A DNA stretch of 19,436 nucleotides from Rhodospirillaceae bacterium (GCA_020425485.1 JAGQRL010000040.1:1-19436), one strand, 5' to 3'; shown: positions 7,584 through 15,070, counted from the stretch's first letter. Notes: generated from the sequence alone by a model not told the origin. Numbers and translations: made by a program.

Positions 7584-8786
7584 CTATTTCAGGGCGGCGC
7601 AGGCCCGCTGGATGCGGGTGCAGGCTTCCGTCAGCGCCTCGGTGGAGGTGGCATAGGAGATGCGGAAGAACGGCGACAGCCCGAAGGCCGCCCCCTGCAC
7701 CACCGCCACGCCTTCGCTCTCCAGCAGGTAGGTCACGAAATCCTCGTCCGTCGCCAGCAGCTTGCCGTCGGGCGTGGTCTTGCCCATGGCACCGGCACAG
7801 GAGGGATAGACGTAGAACGCCCCTTCCGGCACCGCACAGGTGATGCCGTCCGCCGCATTCAGCATCTCCACCACCATGTCGCGGCGCTGCTGGAAGATGG
7901 CCGCCCGCTCGGGGATGAAGTCCTGGGTGCCGTTCAGCGCTTCCACCGCCGCCGCCTGGCTGATGGAGCAGGGGTTCGACGTGCTCTGGCTCTGCACCTT
8001 GGCGATCGCCTTGATCAGCGGCTTCGGCCCGCCGGCGTAGCCGATGCGCCAGCCGGTCATGGCATAGGCCTTGGACACGCCGTTCATGGTCAGCGTGCGT
8101 TCATACAGCCCCGGCTCCACCTGGGCCGGCGTAACGAACTCGAAGCCGTCGTAGACCAGGTGCTCGTACATGTCGTCGGTCAGCACATGCACCTGCGGGT
8201 GGCGCATCAGCACGTCGGTAACGGCCTTCATGTCCTCGCGGTTGTAGGCGGCCCCGGTGGGGTTGGACGGGCTGTTGAGGATGATCCACTTGGTCTTCGG
8301 CGTGATCGCCTTTTCCAGCTCCTCGGGCTGCAGCTTGAAGCCGGCCTGCGAGGGGCAGTCGACGATCACCGGCTCGCCGCCGGCCAGCAGCACCATGTCG
8401 GGATAGCTCACCCAGTAGGGGGCCGGGATGATCACCTCGTCGCCGGGGTCCAGCGTCGCCACCATGGCGTTGTAGATCACCTGCTTGCCGCCGGTGCCCA
8501 CGGTGATCTGGTCGCGCGTGTAGTCCAGCCCGTTCTCGCGCTTGAACTTGGCGACGATGGCATCCTTCAGCGCCGGGGTGCCGTCCACCGCGGTGTACTT
8601 GGTCTGGCCCGCCTGGATGGCGGCGATGGCGGCGGCCTTGATGTTGTCCGGCGTATCGAAGTCCGGTTCGCCGGCGCCGAGGCCGATAACGTCGCGGCCG
8701 GCGGCCTTCAGCTCCGCCGCCTTGGTGGTGACGGCGATGGTCGGCGACGGTTTGACGCGGTCCAGCGATTGGGCGAGGAACGGCAT
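7584..8786 (-). CDS. aatA: Aspartate aminotransferase (class I PLP-dependent)
   Basis: It transfers the amino group between aspartate and 2-oxoglutarate; alphaproteobacterial members may also accept prephenate or aromatic substrates. The protein is 400 residues, normal for the type I gamma group. PLP contacts are all seen: GTGGKQ (97-102), NSPSNPTG with N175, TDDMYEHL with D205 and Y207, and the Schiff-base lysine K239 in SKAYAMTGWRIGY, with R247. The carboxylate-binding Arg is R375 in FFRISYA. The ATG at 8786 begins MPFLAQSLDRVKPSPTIAV, the usual start of this family, and has GGGAG upstream; the longer open frame to 8957 is ignored. It is divergent from the tartrate/D-malate dehydrogenase across a 170-base region. 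Confidence 0.96.
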   Translation of the reverse strand: MPFLAQSLDRVKPSPTIAVTTKAAELKAAGRDVIGLGAGEPDFDTPDNIKAAAIAAIQAGQTKYTAVDGTPALKDAIVAKFKRENGLDYTRDQITVGTGGKQVIYNAMVATLDPGDEVIIPAPYWVSYPDMVLLAGGEPVIVDCPSQAGFKLQPEELEKAITPKTKWIILNSPSNPTGAAYNREDMKAVTDVLMRHPQVHVLTDDMYEHLVYDGFEFVTPAQVEPGLYERTLTMNGVSKAYAMTGWRIGYAGGPKPLIKAIAKVQSQSTSNPCSISQAAAVEALNGTQDFIPERAAIFQQRRDMVVEMLNAADGITCAVPEGAFYVYPSCAGAMGKTTPDGKLLATDEDFVTYLLESEGVAVVQGAAFGLSPFFRISYATSTEALTEACTRIQRACAALK

Positions 8787-8854
8787 TGGCCTGGCTCCCG
8801 ATGGTGACTTTCCCTCTCCTACGGGGAGTTGGATGACAAGCGCAAGCGCACCCG

Positions 8855-8882
8855 GATGTATCGAAACAAAAACATCTGCCAA
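8855..8882 (-). promoter_or_regulatory. Possible promoter for aspartate aminotransferase
   Basis: On the minus strand TTGGCA (8877-8882) is followed after 16 bases by TACATC (8855-8860). The -35 is one base from consensus, the -10 is weaker. Transcription would begin about 60 bases before the ATG at 8786. Confidence 0.35.
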
Positions 8883-8884
8883 GG

Positions 8885-8894
8885 TGTGATCACA
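8885..8894. promoter_or_regulatory. TGTGATCACA palindrome between divergent genes
   Basis: A perfect 10-base palindrome sits next to the putative aminotransferase -35 box and 63 bases before the dehydrogenase start. Its position suits an operator for a dimeric regulator acting on one or both divergent genes. It lacks the six-base spacer of a CRP site, and no regulator gene is nearby. Confidence 0.3.
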
Positions 8895-8956
8895 AGCTCC
8901 GTCCAGGAGCGGCAGCCGGCGGCCCTGCGTGCGCCGGCATGGGGAGGACGAGACCA

Positions 8957-10018
8957 ATGGCGACCTATCGCATCGCGGTGATTCCCGGCGACGGCATCGG
9001 CACCGAAGTGATGCCCGAAGGCATCCGCGCGCTCGACGCCGCGGCAGCGCGCTTCGGCTTCAGCTTCCAGTGGGATCACTTCGACTGGAGCTGCGAGACC
9101 TACCGCGCCACCGGCCAGATGATGCCGCCCGACGGCATCGAGCAACTGCGCGGCTACGACGCCATCTATCTGGGCGCGGTCGGCTTTCCCGGCGTGCCCG
9201 ACCATGTGTCGCTGTGGGGCCTGCTGATCCCCATCCGCCGCGAGTTCGACCAGTATGTCAGCCTGCGCCCGGTGCGGCTGTTCGACGGCGTGCCCTGCCC
9301 GCTGGCCGGCCGCACCTCCGGCGACATCGACATCGTCATCGTGCGGGAGAATTCCGAGGGCGAATATTCCCAGATCGGCGGCCACCTGTTCCCCGGCACC
9401 GAGCGGGAGATGGTGGTGCAGGAAACGGTGTTTACCCGCACCGGGGTGGACCGCATCGTCCGCTACGCCTTCGAATTGGCCCGCTCGCGCCCGCGCAAGC
9501 AGCTCACCTCGGCCACCAAGTCCAACGGCATCATCCACACCATGCCGTACTGGGACCGCCGGGTGTCCGCCGTCGCCACGGAGTTCCGGGACATCAAGTG
9601 GAACCAGTTCCACATCGACATCCTGGCCGCCCATTTCGTGCGCAACCCCGACTGGTTCGACGTGGTTGTGGCCTCCAACCTGTTCGGCGACATCCTGTCC
9701 GACCTCGGCCCCGCCTGCACCGGCACCATCGCCATCGCGCCGTCTGCCAACATCAACCCGGCGCGCACCGCCCCCAGCATGTTCGAGCCGGTGCACGGTT
9801 CGGCACCGGACATCGCCGGGCAGAACATCGCCAACCCCATCGGCCAGATCTGGTCCGGCGCCATGATGCTGGAGCATCTGGGCCAGGCCGCTGCGGCGGC
9901 GGCGGTGATGGGCGCCATCGAGGCGGTGCTGGCGGATGGCGGCACCCGCACGCCGGACATGGGCGGCAAGGCTTCCACCCAGGACTTGGGCAAGGCCATC
10001 GCCGCGGCGGTGGGGTAA
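8957..10018 (+). CDS. dmlA: Tartrate dehydrogenase / D-malate dehydrogenase (TtuC/DmlA family)
   Basis: An NAD-dependent beta-decarboxylating dehydrogenase that oxidises D-malate to pyruvate and CO2 or acts on tartrate. The 353-residue protein begins with IAVIPGDGIGTEVMPEG, and has the isopropylmalate-dehydrogenase fold residues R94, R104, R130 (VRENSEGEY), Y137, K188, D221, D245 and D249, covering substrate binding, catalysis and divalent metal. The segments SLWGLLIPIRREFDQY, SATKSNGIIHTMPYWD and ASNLFGDILSDLGPACTGT are close to E. coli DmlA as I remember it, separating it from LeuB. The ATG at 8957 has GGAGG ten bases upstream; an in-frame ATG at 8939 is less likely. No tartrate transporter or LysR regulator is adjacent. 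Tartrate versus D-malate preference cannot be told. Confidence 0.93.
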   Translation: MATYRIAVIPGDGIGTEVMPEGIRALDAAAARFGFSFQWDHFDWSCETYRATGQMMPPDGIEQLRGYDAIYLGAVGFPGVPDHVSLWGLLIPIRREFDQYVSLRPVRLFDGVPCPLAGRTSGDIDIVIVRENSEGEYSQIGGHLFPGTEREMVVQETVFTRTGVDRIVRYAFELARSRPRKQLTSATKSNGIIHTMPYWDRRVSAVATEFRDIKWNQFHIDILAAHFVRNPDWFDVVVASNLFGDILSDLGPACTGTIAIAPSANINPARTAPSMFEPVHGSAPDIAGQNIANPIGQIWSGAMMLEHLGQAAAAAAVMGAIEAVLADGGTRTPDMGGKASTQDLGKAIAAAVG

Positions 10019-10043
10019 CGCGCGGGAACAGGCGCCCGGCCGG

Positions 10044-10502
10044 CTACGGCTGCTGCGCCAACCGCTCGCGCGCCCGGGCCGGCAGCTCGGTGTTGCCGTC
10101 CTGGTACTTGAAATGGAAGGTGCAGCCGGCCAGCACCCAGCCGGCATCCGTGTGCGCCATCGGGATGGTGTAGCTGCCCACCACGGTCCACACCCGGCCC
10201 TCCGTCGCCTCCGCGATCACGTGGGTGGCTGTCACGTAGCAGGCCACCGTGGCGCTTTCGCCATCTGCTGCGATGTCGAGGTTGCCGATCTGGTGGTGGG
10301 TGGCATCGAAGCCGGGCAGCAGGGTTTGCCAGCCGGCCAGCACGTCGGCCGGGTCGAGGTCTGACGCCGGGCCGGCGCCGAGGCTGGAATAGTCCAGGTG
10401 GAACGGGGTCGCCATGAGGGCGCGGGCCGCCGCCCAGTCGCGCCGGTCCACGGCGGCGAACCAGCGCACCAGGGCATTGGCAATCTCGGTCGTGTCGGCC
10501 AT
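10044..10502 (-). CDS. NTF2-like / SnoaL-type cone-fold protein
   Basis: A 152-residue protein with the layout of the nuclear transport factor 2-like fold: an N-terminal helix (ANALVRWFAAVDRRDWAAAR), the LMATPFHLDYSSLG loop, a DVLAGWQTLLPGFDATHHQIGN segment and three long strands ending in WVLAGCTFHFKYQDGN. This is the usual architecture of small SnoaL/DUF4440-type proteins, which include isomerases, dehydratases and binding proteins. No definite catalytic set is visible beyond a His pair (ATHHQ). The ATG at 10502 is preceded by GGAGAG at good spacing; the frame stays open upstream but begins without a site. It faces the dehydrogenase end to end with 25 bases between stops. Function unknown. 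Confidence 0.8.
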   Translation of the reverse strand: MADTTEIANALVRWFAAVDRRDWAAARALMATPFHLDYSSLGAGPASDLDPADVLAGWQTLLPGFDATHHQIGNLDIAADGESATVACYVTATHVIAEATEGRVWTVVGSYTIPMAHTDAGWVLAGCTFHFKYQDGNTELPARARERLAQQP

Positions 10503-10601
10503 CGCGCGGCTCTCCGCAGGCTGTCTTGGCGACTTTATGTAGCCCAAGGCGGATGCCCGCGCAGCCCCGTGTATCGGCGTGGCCAGCCCAGGCCGGCTGC
10601 T

Positions 10602-11135
10602 TCACTCCAGCCCGGCGATCGCCCAGTCCGGCAGGGAAACACCGTCGATCACGCGCTGGTGGGCCAGCACGATCCTGTCCGCAGCGATGACGTACCAGCC
10701 ATCCACCAGATAGACGGTGCCGCACTCTTCGGTGACGTAGGTGGTGCAGAACAGGTCGCCGTCGATGCGCCAGTAGAAGGGATAGGCTTCGCCGTCTTCC
10801 AGAACCACCGTGCCCGTGCCGTCCGGGTTGTAGCGGGTCACGTAGTAGCTGCCGCGCTGGGTGGTGCCGTCCACCACATGGCCGGACAAGGCGGCCTCCG
10901 CCTCGGCGATGGTGAGGGGGGCGGCGCTGTCGGGCAGGATGGTCAGCCGCGGCGGAACCGCCCTCGTCTGCGGCGCAGCCTGTGGTGCCCCCTGGGGCGC
11001 AGCCTGGGCCGGCGCCTGCGGTTCGGCCTGCTCCGCCTGGGCCACAGTCTGGGGCTCGGCCTGCTCCTCGGAGGTCGACTCACAGGCGACGAGGGAGATG
11101 GCCGCAAGGCCGATCAGGGCGGTTCGCAGAAGCAT
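10602..11135 (-). CDS. Predicted lipoprotein with Ala/Pro/Gln-rich linker
   Basis: A 177-residue protein with a lipoprotein signal peptide: MLLRTALIGL, then lipobox LVAC with C18 as the lipidated residue. Ser/Glu after the Cys (C-E-S) suggests outer-membrane sorting. Residues 21-60 form a low-complexity linker rich in Ala, Pro, Gln and Glu with repeated QAEP, QAAP and GAPQ units. The C-terminal 110 residues form a compact domain with GSYYVTRYNPDGTGTV, YPFYWRIDGDLFCTTY and ECGTVYLVDGWYVI; the two Cys could form a disulfide. I do not recognise this domain. The ATG at 11135 has GAGGG upstream. It is divergent from ctaA across about 227 bases. Confidence 0.82.
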   Translation of the reverse strand: MLLRTALIGLAAISLVACESTSEEQAEPQTVAQAEQAEPQAPAQAAPQGAPQAAPQTRAVPPRLTILPDSAAPLTIAEAEAALSGHVVDGTTQRGSYYVTRYNPDGTGTVVLEDGEAYPFYWRIDGDLFCTTYVTEECGTVYLVDGWYVIAADRIVLAHQRVIDGVSLPDWAIAGLE

Positions 11136-11185
11136 GGATGGTGCCCTCGGTGTCGTCGGTCGGCAGCCGACTGTCGTGAATAGAC

Positions 11186-11202
11186 TTGTTGTGTGTCAAC
11201 AA
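11186..11202. promoter_or_regulatory. Inverted repeat in the lipoprotein/ctaA divergent region
   Basis: TTGTTG (11186-11191) and CAACAA (11197-11202) form a perfect six-base inverted repeat around TGTGT. The right half overlaps a minus-strand TTGACA (11194-11199) that could be a -35 box for the lipoprotein gene, although no good -10 follows. The remaining roughly 160 bases before ctaA show nothing I can name. Confidence 0.3.
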
Positions 11203-11362
11203 TCGATGGGCGCGCCGGCATGGCTGACACGGGCCGGCAGGGGCTTGCGCGCCGTGCACGACGTGCGGGTCGCGCGGGTCTGCGCCGCCACCGCGGGGAC
11301 ACGCAGCCGGCGGCACTTGTGCTACAAGCCGATGACGACGCCCGCCGCCTGGACCTTTGGCC

Positions 11363-12415
11363 ATGACCACGCTTGCCGACCGCCACGCCGATACCACTAC
11401 GCGCCCTGGCACCCGCCCCGGTGCCATCGCCCTGTGGCTGTTGTTCACCGCCTTCATGGTGTTTGCCATGACGGTGATCGGCGCCATCACCCGGCTCACC
11501 GAAAGCGGCCTGTCCATGGTGGAGTGGCGGCCGCTGATCGGCGCCCTGCCGCCGTTGAGCGAGGCGGAATGGCACCGCGTGTTCGACCTCTACCGCGAAA
11601 CCCCGGAATACCGGGCAATCCACAGCGGCATGTCGCTGGCGGAGTTCCAGCAGATCTTCTTCTGGGAATGGCTGCACCGGCTGTGGGGCCGCCTGATTGG
11701 CGTGGTCTACGCCCTGCCGCTGCTGGTGTTCTGGCTGCGCGGCGCCATCCCCCAGGGCTATCACCGCCGGCTGCTGGTGCTGCTGGGCCTGGGGGCGCTG
11801 CAGGGGCTGCTCGGCTGGTTCATGGTGCAGAGCGGGCTGGTCGACCGCCCGTCGGTCAGCCACTACCGCCTGGCCGCCCATCTGGCGGTGGCGCTGGGCA
11901 TCTACGTGCTGCTGGTGTGGACGGCGTTCGATCTGCGCGACGCCGCGGCGGGCCGCAGCCGTGGAGAGCATACGCGGCCGGGCCTGCGCCGGCATGTCTG
12001 GGCGACGCTGGGGCTGCTCGCCGTCACCATCGTCTGGGGCGCCTTCACCGCCGGGCTGGACGCCGGGATGGTGTACAACACCTGGCCGCTGATGAACGGG
12101 GCCGTGGTGCCGCCGGAGGCTTTCGCGCTCGATCCCGCCATCCTCAACGCGGTGGAAACCCGCGGGCTGGTGCAGTTCATCCACCGCTGGCTCGGCTTCC
12201 TCACCATGCTGGGGGCCCTGGCGGCATGCTTGCGCTGCCTTGCCGATCCACGTACCGGCGGGGCGGCCCTGGCAGTGGGGGCGGCGGCGATCGTGCAGGT
12301 GTGCCTCGGCATCTTCACCTTGCTGGAAGTGGTGCCGGTGGCCTTGGCGGCGGCCCACCAGGCCGGTGCCGTGATCCTGCTGACGGCCCTGCTGGTGCTG
12401 GTCCGGCGCGTGTAG
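11363..12415 (+). CDS. ctaA: Heme A synthase (CtaA/Cox15)
   Basis: It oxidises the C8 methyl of heme O to the formyl of heme A for aa3-type cytochrome oxidases, in the inner membrane. The 350-residue protein has about eight membrane helices starting at residue 21. Conserved heme-ligand histidines are seen as H105 in WEWLHRLWGR (with E102), H173 in YRLAAHLA, H274 in FIHRWLG and H332 in AAAHQAG. VIGAITRLTESGLSMVEW (38-55) and AGLDAGMVYNTWPLMNG (230-246) are typical of the proteobacterial/mitochondrial Cox15 type. The ATG at 11363 is chosen; an in-frame TTG two codons upstream is possible and no strong ribosome site is visible. No other cytochrome oxidase assembly gene is in the window, so ctaA is separated from its usual partners. 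Confidence 0.97.
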   Translation: MTTLADRHADTTTRPGTRPGAIALWLLFTAFMVFAMTVIGAITRLTESGLSMVEWRPLIGALPPLSEAEWHRVFDLYRETPEYRAIHSGMSLAEFQQIFFWEWLHRLWGRLIGVVYALPLLVFWLRGAIPQGYHRRLLVLLGLGALQGLLGWFMVQSGLVDRPSVSHYRLAAHLAVALGIYVLLVWTAFDLRDAAAGRSRGEHTRPGLRRHVWATLGLLAVTIVWGAFTAGLDAGMVYNTWPLMNGAVVPPEAFALDPAILNAVETRGLVQFIHRWLGFLTMLGALAACLRCLADPRTGGAALAVGAAAIVQVCLGIFTLLEVVPVALAAAHQAGAVILLTALLVLVRRV

Positions 12416-12416
12416 A

Positions 12417-12430
12417 GCGGTTTGCACCGC
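12417..12430 (+). repeat. Small hairpin directly after the ctaA stop
   Basis: GCGGT-TTGC-ACCGC starts two bases after the TAG stop codon. The stretch from here to 12448 (GAGCGGTTTGCACC...CCAATCGG) resembles the AGAGCGGTTT-type dispersed palindromes I recall from other alphaproteobacterial genomes, which would make it the edge of a repeat element. That resemblance is from memory. Confidence 0.4.
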
Positions 12431-12448
12431 CATTCCAATCGGTTCCGG

Positions 12449-12512
12449 CCCACTCCCCCGCCCGGCCACCCAATAGTCTACAATGGTTTGGGCGGCCGGG
12501 CGGGGGAGTGGG
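12449..12512. repeat. 25-bp inverted repeat with 14-base loop between ctaA and the SDR gene
   Basis: The left arm (12449-12473) and right arm (12488-12512) are complementary at 24 of 25 positions. The arms read CCCACTCCCCCGCCCGGCC then, after one mismatched base, CCCAA, and the complement. The only mismatch (A12468 against C12493) is A-C in a plus-strand RNA but G-U in a minus-strand RNA, so the minus-strand transcript would form a fully paired 25-bp stem. No T-run follows on either side, so a simple intrinsic terminator is unlikely. It may be a REP/MITE-like element or an mRNA-stabilising structure. Confidence 0.75.
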
Positions 12513-12536
12513 CTGGTACAGCCCAATCGAAGATTG
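12510..12536 (+). repeat. Two further hairpins before the SDR gene
   Basis: GGGCTG-GTA-CAGCCC (12510-12524) is immediately followed by CAATC-GAA-GATTG (12524-12536). The first shares its GGG with the outer end of the large inverted repeat, so the two structures partly compete. The pair ends 39 bases before the SDR start codon. Confidence 0.5.
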
Positions 12537-12575
12537 CTTTAGCGTCCATCCCCCATCGCAGCGAGCGGAGGCCCC

Positions 12576-13322
12576 ATGACCAAGACCATGCTGATCACCG
12601 GCGCCAGCCGCGGCATCGGCGCCGCCTGCGCGCGCCTTGCCGCCGCCCGCGGCTGGGACGTGGCGGTGAACTACGCCGGCAATGCCGAGGCCGCCGAAGC
12701 CGTGTGCGCCGAGGTGCGCGCCTGCGGCCGCCATGCCGCGGCCTTCCAGGCCGATGTGGCCGACGAGGCGCAGGTGGTGGCGCTGTTCGATGCGGTGGAC
12801 CGCAAGTTCCGCCGGCTCGATGCGGTGATCAACAATGCCGGCATCGTCGCCCTGCAATCGCGCCTTGAGGACATGTCGGGCGAGCGCATTGCCCGGGTGC
12901 TGGCGGTCAACGTGTTCGGCGCCTTCATCGTGGCGCGCGAGGCGGTGCGCCGAATGTCCACCGAGCACGGCGGCGCCGGCGGGGCCATCGTCAACATGTC
13001 GTCGGCGGCGTCCCGCATCGGCTCGCCCAACGAGTATATCGACTACGCCGCCACCAAGGGGGCGGTCGACACCATGACCATCGGCCTGGCCCGCGAGGTC
13101 GGCGGGGCGGGTGTACGTGTGAACGCCGTACGTCCCGGCATCATCGAAACGGAGATCCACGCGCTGGGCGGCGAGCCCGAGCGCTGCGCCCGGCTGGGGC
13201 CGGGCCTGCCCATCGGCCGCAGCGGCACGGCCGAGGAGGTGGCGGCGGTGGCGCTGTGGCTGGCGTCCGACGAAGCGTCCTACGTCACCGGCGCGTTGGT
13301 GGACGTGGCCGGCGGCCGCTAG
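12576..13322 (+). CDS. Short-chain dehydrogenase/reductase, YgfF-like
   Basis: A classical SDR of 248 residues. Nucleotide binding: TGASRGIG (8-15) and D60 in FQADVAD. NNAG is at 86-89 and the catalytic set N112, S143, Y157 and K161 (YAATK) is complete. VRPGIIETEIHALGGEPERC and SYVTGALVDVAGGR closely match E. coli YgfF as I remember it, an SDR annotated only as a putative oxidoreductase; FabG- or glucose-dehydrogenase-like activity is possible. The ATG at 12576 has GGAGG five bases upstream. The stop codon overlaps that of the convergent hydrolase: CTAG at 13319-13322 is TAG on both strands. Substrate unknown. Confidence 0.93.
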   Translation: MTKTMLITGASRGIGAACARLAAARGWDVAVNYAGNAEAAEAVCAEVRACGRHAAAFQADVADEAQVVALFDAVDRKFRRLDAVINNAGIVALQSRLEDMSGERIARVLAVNVFGAFIVAREAVRRMSTEHGGAGGAIVNMSSAASRIGSPNEYIDYAATKGAVDTMTIGLAREVGGAGVRVNAVRPGIIETEIHALGGEPERCARLGPGLPIGRSGTAEEVAAVALWLASDEASYVTGALVDVAGGR

Positions 13323-14050
13323 TCAACGGGTTTGCCGGGGCGGCCCACCTGCTTTTTCGCCTGGCCCACCAGCCAGCGGAACAGCCCCTGTTGGCGGCGG
13401 TTGAGGATGAGGAATTCCGGGTGCCACTGCACGCCGATGGCGGCAAAGCCCGGCGCATCGGCCGCCCCGCTATCCGGCACCAGTTCGATGCCCTGGGTCA
13501 CGCCGTATTCGTCGCGCGCGACGATGCGCACATGCCGGCCCGGCCGGTCGATCGCCTGGCTGTGCAGCGAGTTCACCTTGAAGCGCTCGCGCCCATAGAG
13601 CCGCCGCAGCAGGCTATCGGCCGTGGCGGTCACCCAGCGCTTGGCCAGCACCGTGCGGTGGCGGGGAAAGCCGGCATAGGCGCGGCGCACATCGGTGTGC
13701 AGCGTGCCGCCGCGGTAGACGTTCAGCATCTGCGCCCCGCGGCACACCCCCAGCACCGGCAGGCCGCGCGCTTCGGCATGGCGCAGCACGCGAATTTCCA
13801 GCGCGTCGCGGTCGGGATCGATGCGGGTGTCCAGCGTCAGCGCGTCGTCGTAGAGGCGCACGTCGATATCGTCGCCGCCGCCGACCACGATGCCGTGCAC
13901 ATCCTCCAGCGAGCGTTCGCGGCCGGGAAACAGGCGCACCGTGCGCGCCCCGGCCCGCCACAGCGCCAGCCGGTTGAGAACCATGGTGACGAGCGCCCGG
14001 CGGCGCGAGCTGGTGACCGCGATCAGCGGGCGCCGGGGCACGTATCGCAC
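13319..14050 (-). CDS. Class I glutaminase-like hydrolase (peptidase C26, PuuD-like)
   Basis: A gamma-glutamyl hydrolase or class I glutamine amidotransferase-like domain without a synthase domain. From the GTG at 14050 it has 243 residues. The nucleophile is C103 in VLGVCRGAQMLNVYRGG, with H210 and E212 in GVQWHPEF; GIVVGGGDDID precedes them. This fits the C26 family that includes PuuD (gamma-glutamyl-GABA hydrolase). The open frame extends to an ATG at 14125, but that overlaps the upstream amidoligase by 71 bases with no conserved residues. The GTG begins four bases after the amidoligase stop, and another in-frame GTG is at 14041, better spaced from TGAGGG. Tight coupling suggests it hydrolyses or exchanges the amide made by the amidoligase. 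Confidence 0.88.
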   Translation of the reverse strand: MRYVPRRPLIAVTSSRRRALVTMVLNRLALWRAGARTVRLFPGRERSLEDVHGIVVGGGDDIDVRLYDDALTLDTRIDPDRDALEIRVLRHAEARGLPVLGVCRGAQMLNVYRGGTLHTDVRRAYAGFPRHRTVLAKRWVTATADSLLRRLYGRERFKVNSLHSQAIDRPGRHVRIVARDEYGVTQGIELVPDSGAADAPGFAAIGVQWHPEFLILNRRQQGLFRWLVGQAKKQVGRPGKPVD

Positions 14051-14054
14051 ACCC

Positions 14055-15059
14055 TCAGGCACCGGCGGGCAGCCACTCTCGGCAGTCTTCCGGCCAGGCG
14101 GAACGCCGGCCGCGGTGGTGGCCATCCAGCCAGGCCGCCGCCATGGCGCTCAGCCTCTGTGGATCCTCCGCCAGGCGCTCCACCGCCATCATCCGGTTCC
14201 ACTCGCCCACCAGGCTCCACTCGCCATCCTCCGGGTCGGCGTTGGGCAGGCGGTAGTGGAACACCGGCCGGCCGCGCACCCGCTCGTCGGTGGTGGCGGC
14301 GGCCACCTGATCGGGTGCCAGCCAGGCGAACAGGGGCAGCAGGTCCACCTCCCGGTTGCGGGTGGGGTTGTCGGCCAGATAGTCGGCGATCAGCCCGTCC
14401 AGGTCGGGCGCATAGGCGGGGTCGAGGATGCGGGCCACATAGTCGTCGGGGAAGGGATCGACATACGGCACCATCCGGCGCGCCAGATCCACGCGGATGA
14501 GCGAGCGCAGCCAGTCCGAGCACAGCACATAGGCGCGCAGCACCGCCAGCAGCCAGTCCGCCTCGGCCGTGGCGATCTCCACATTGAGGTGGACGCCGAA
14601 GGCATAGAGGGGCGAGGCGCGGGTGCCCGTCGCCCCCTGGGCCTGCATGTCCATCAGCAATCCGTCCAGCAGCGGCAGGGCGCCATAGGGCACGGGCGGG
14701 GCCACCAGCTCCGTGGGCATCCACACCTGCATCACGTCGGCCACCACCTTGTCGGTCACCTGGGCGATGTCGTGGAGGATCTGGTTGGGGGCCGACTGGG
14801 GATCGGCGGGATCGGTGCGCTGGCGGGCGGCCTGGTGGGCGTAGCGGGTGTCCAGCTTGGTCAGCCAGGTGCCATAGCGGGCGCCGCGCACTTCAAAGAG
14901 GTGGGGATCCAGCTCCACGAGGGCGCCGCCGAAGCGGGCCTGCACGGCTTCGGCCATGGCGGACGCCGGAATGTCGCCCAGCTCCACCTCCACGCCGACA
15001 CGGCGGCCGTGGCCGCCCGGTGCGATGGGGCGCGGCGGGTCGAGCGGCGGGATCGACAT
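14055..15059 (-). CDS. Putative amidoligase (Amidoligase_2, glutamine-synthetase/GCS-like fold)
   Basis: A 334-residue protein with the marks of the Amidoligase_2 family, ATP-dependent carboxylate-amine ligases related to gamma-glutamylcysteine synthetase and glutamine synthetase. Seen: GVEVELGDIP (22-31) with the metal/ATP-binding acidic residues E24 and E26, LFEVRG (54-59), YGTWLTKLDTRY (62-73), TELVAPPVPYG (116-126), FGVHLNVEI (154-162, normally G-H-H-V-like) and HYRLPNA (268-274). The ATG at 15059 has GGAG eight bases upstream, and a GNRA-capped hairpin just before that. Comparative-genomic work on such ligases linked them to class I glutaminase-like proteins and proposed roles in making small peptides or tagging proteins. 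Neither substrate can be read here. Methyltransferase is upstream, hydrolase downstream. Confidence 0.85.
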   Translation of the reverse strand: MSIPPLDPPRPIAPGGHGRRVGVEVELGDIPASAMAEAVQARFGGALVELDPHLFEVRGARYGTWLTKLDTRYAHQAARQRTDPADPQSAPNQILHDIAQVTDKVVADVMQVWMPTELVAPPVPYGALPLLDGLLMDMQAQGATGTRASPLYAFGVHLNVEIATAEADWLLAVLRAYVLCSDWLRSLIRVDLARRMVPYVDPFPDDYVARILDPAYAPDLDGLIADYLADNPTRNREVDLLPLFAWLAPDQVAAATTDERVRGRPVFHYRLPNADPEDGEWSLVGEWNRMMAVERLAEDPQRLSAMAAAWLDGHHRGRRSAWPEDCREWLPAGA

Positions 15060-15070
15060 AGGTAGGCTCC

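Noticed and set aside
5846..8807. Long rightward frames (5846-7066 and 7152-8807) opposite the secreted protein and aminotransferase
   Set aside because: Low-complexity, basic, His/Gly-rich translations typical of shadow frames; the minus strand has signal peptide, ribosome site and PLP motifs.
11114..12526. A 470-codon leftward frame opposite ctaA
   Set aside because: Antisense shadow with His/Gln/Arg-rich sequence and no recognisable domain.
10861..12579. A 572-codon rightward frame overlapping ctaA
   Set aside because: It is another frame of ctaA and the lipoprotein region, Pro/Arg/Gly-rich without motifs; the ctaA frame has all heme-ligand histidines.
14051..14125. Longer N-terminus of the C26 hydrolase
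   Set aside because: It would overlap the amidoligase by 71 bases and adds no family residues; GTG at 14050 or 14041 fits better.
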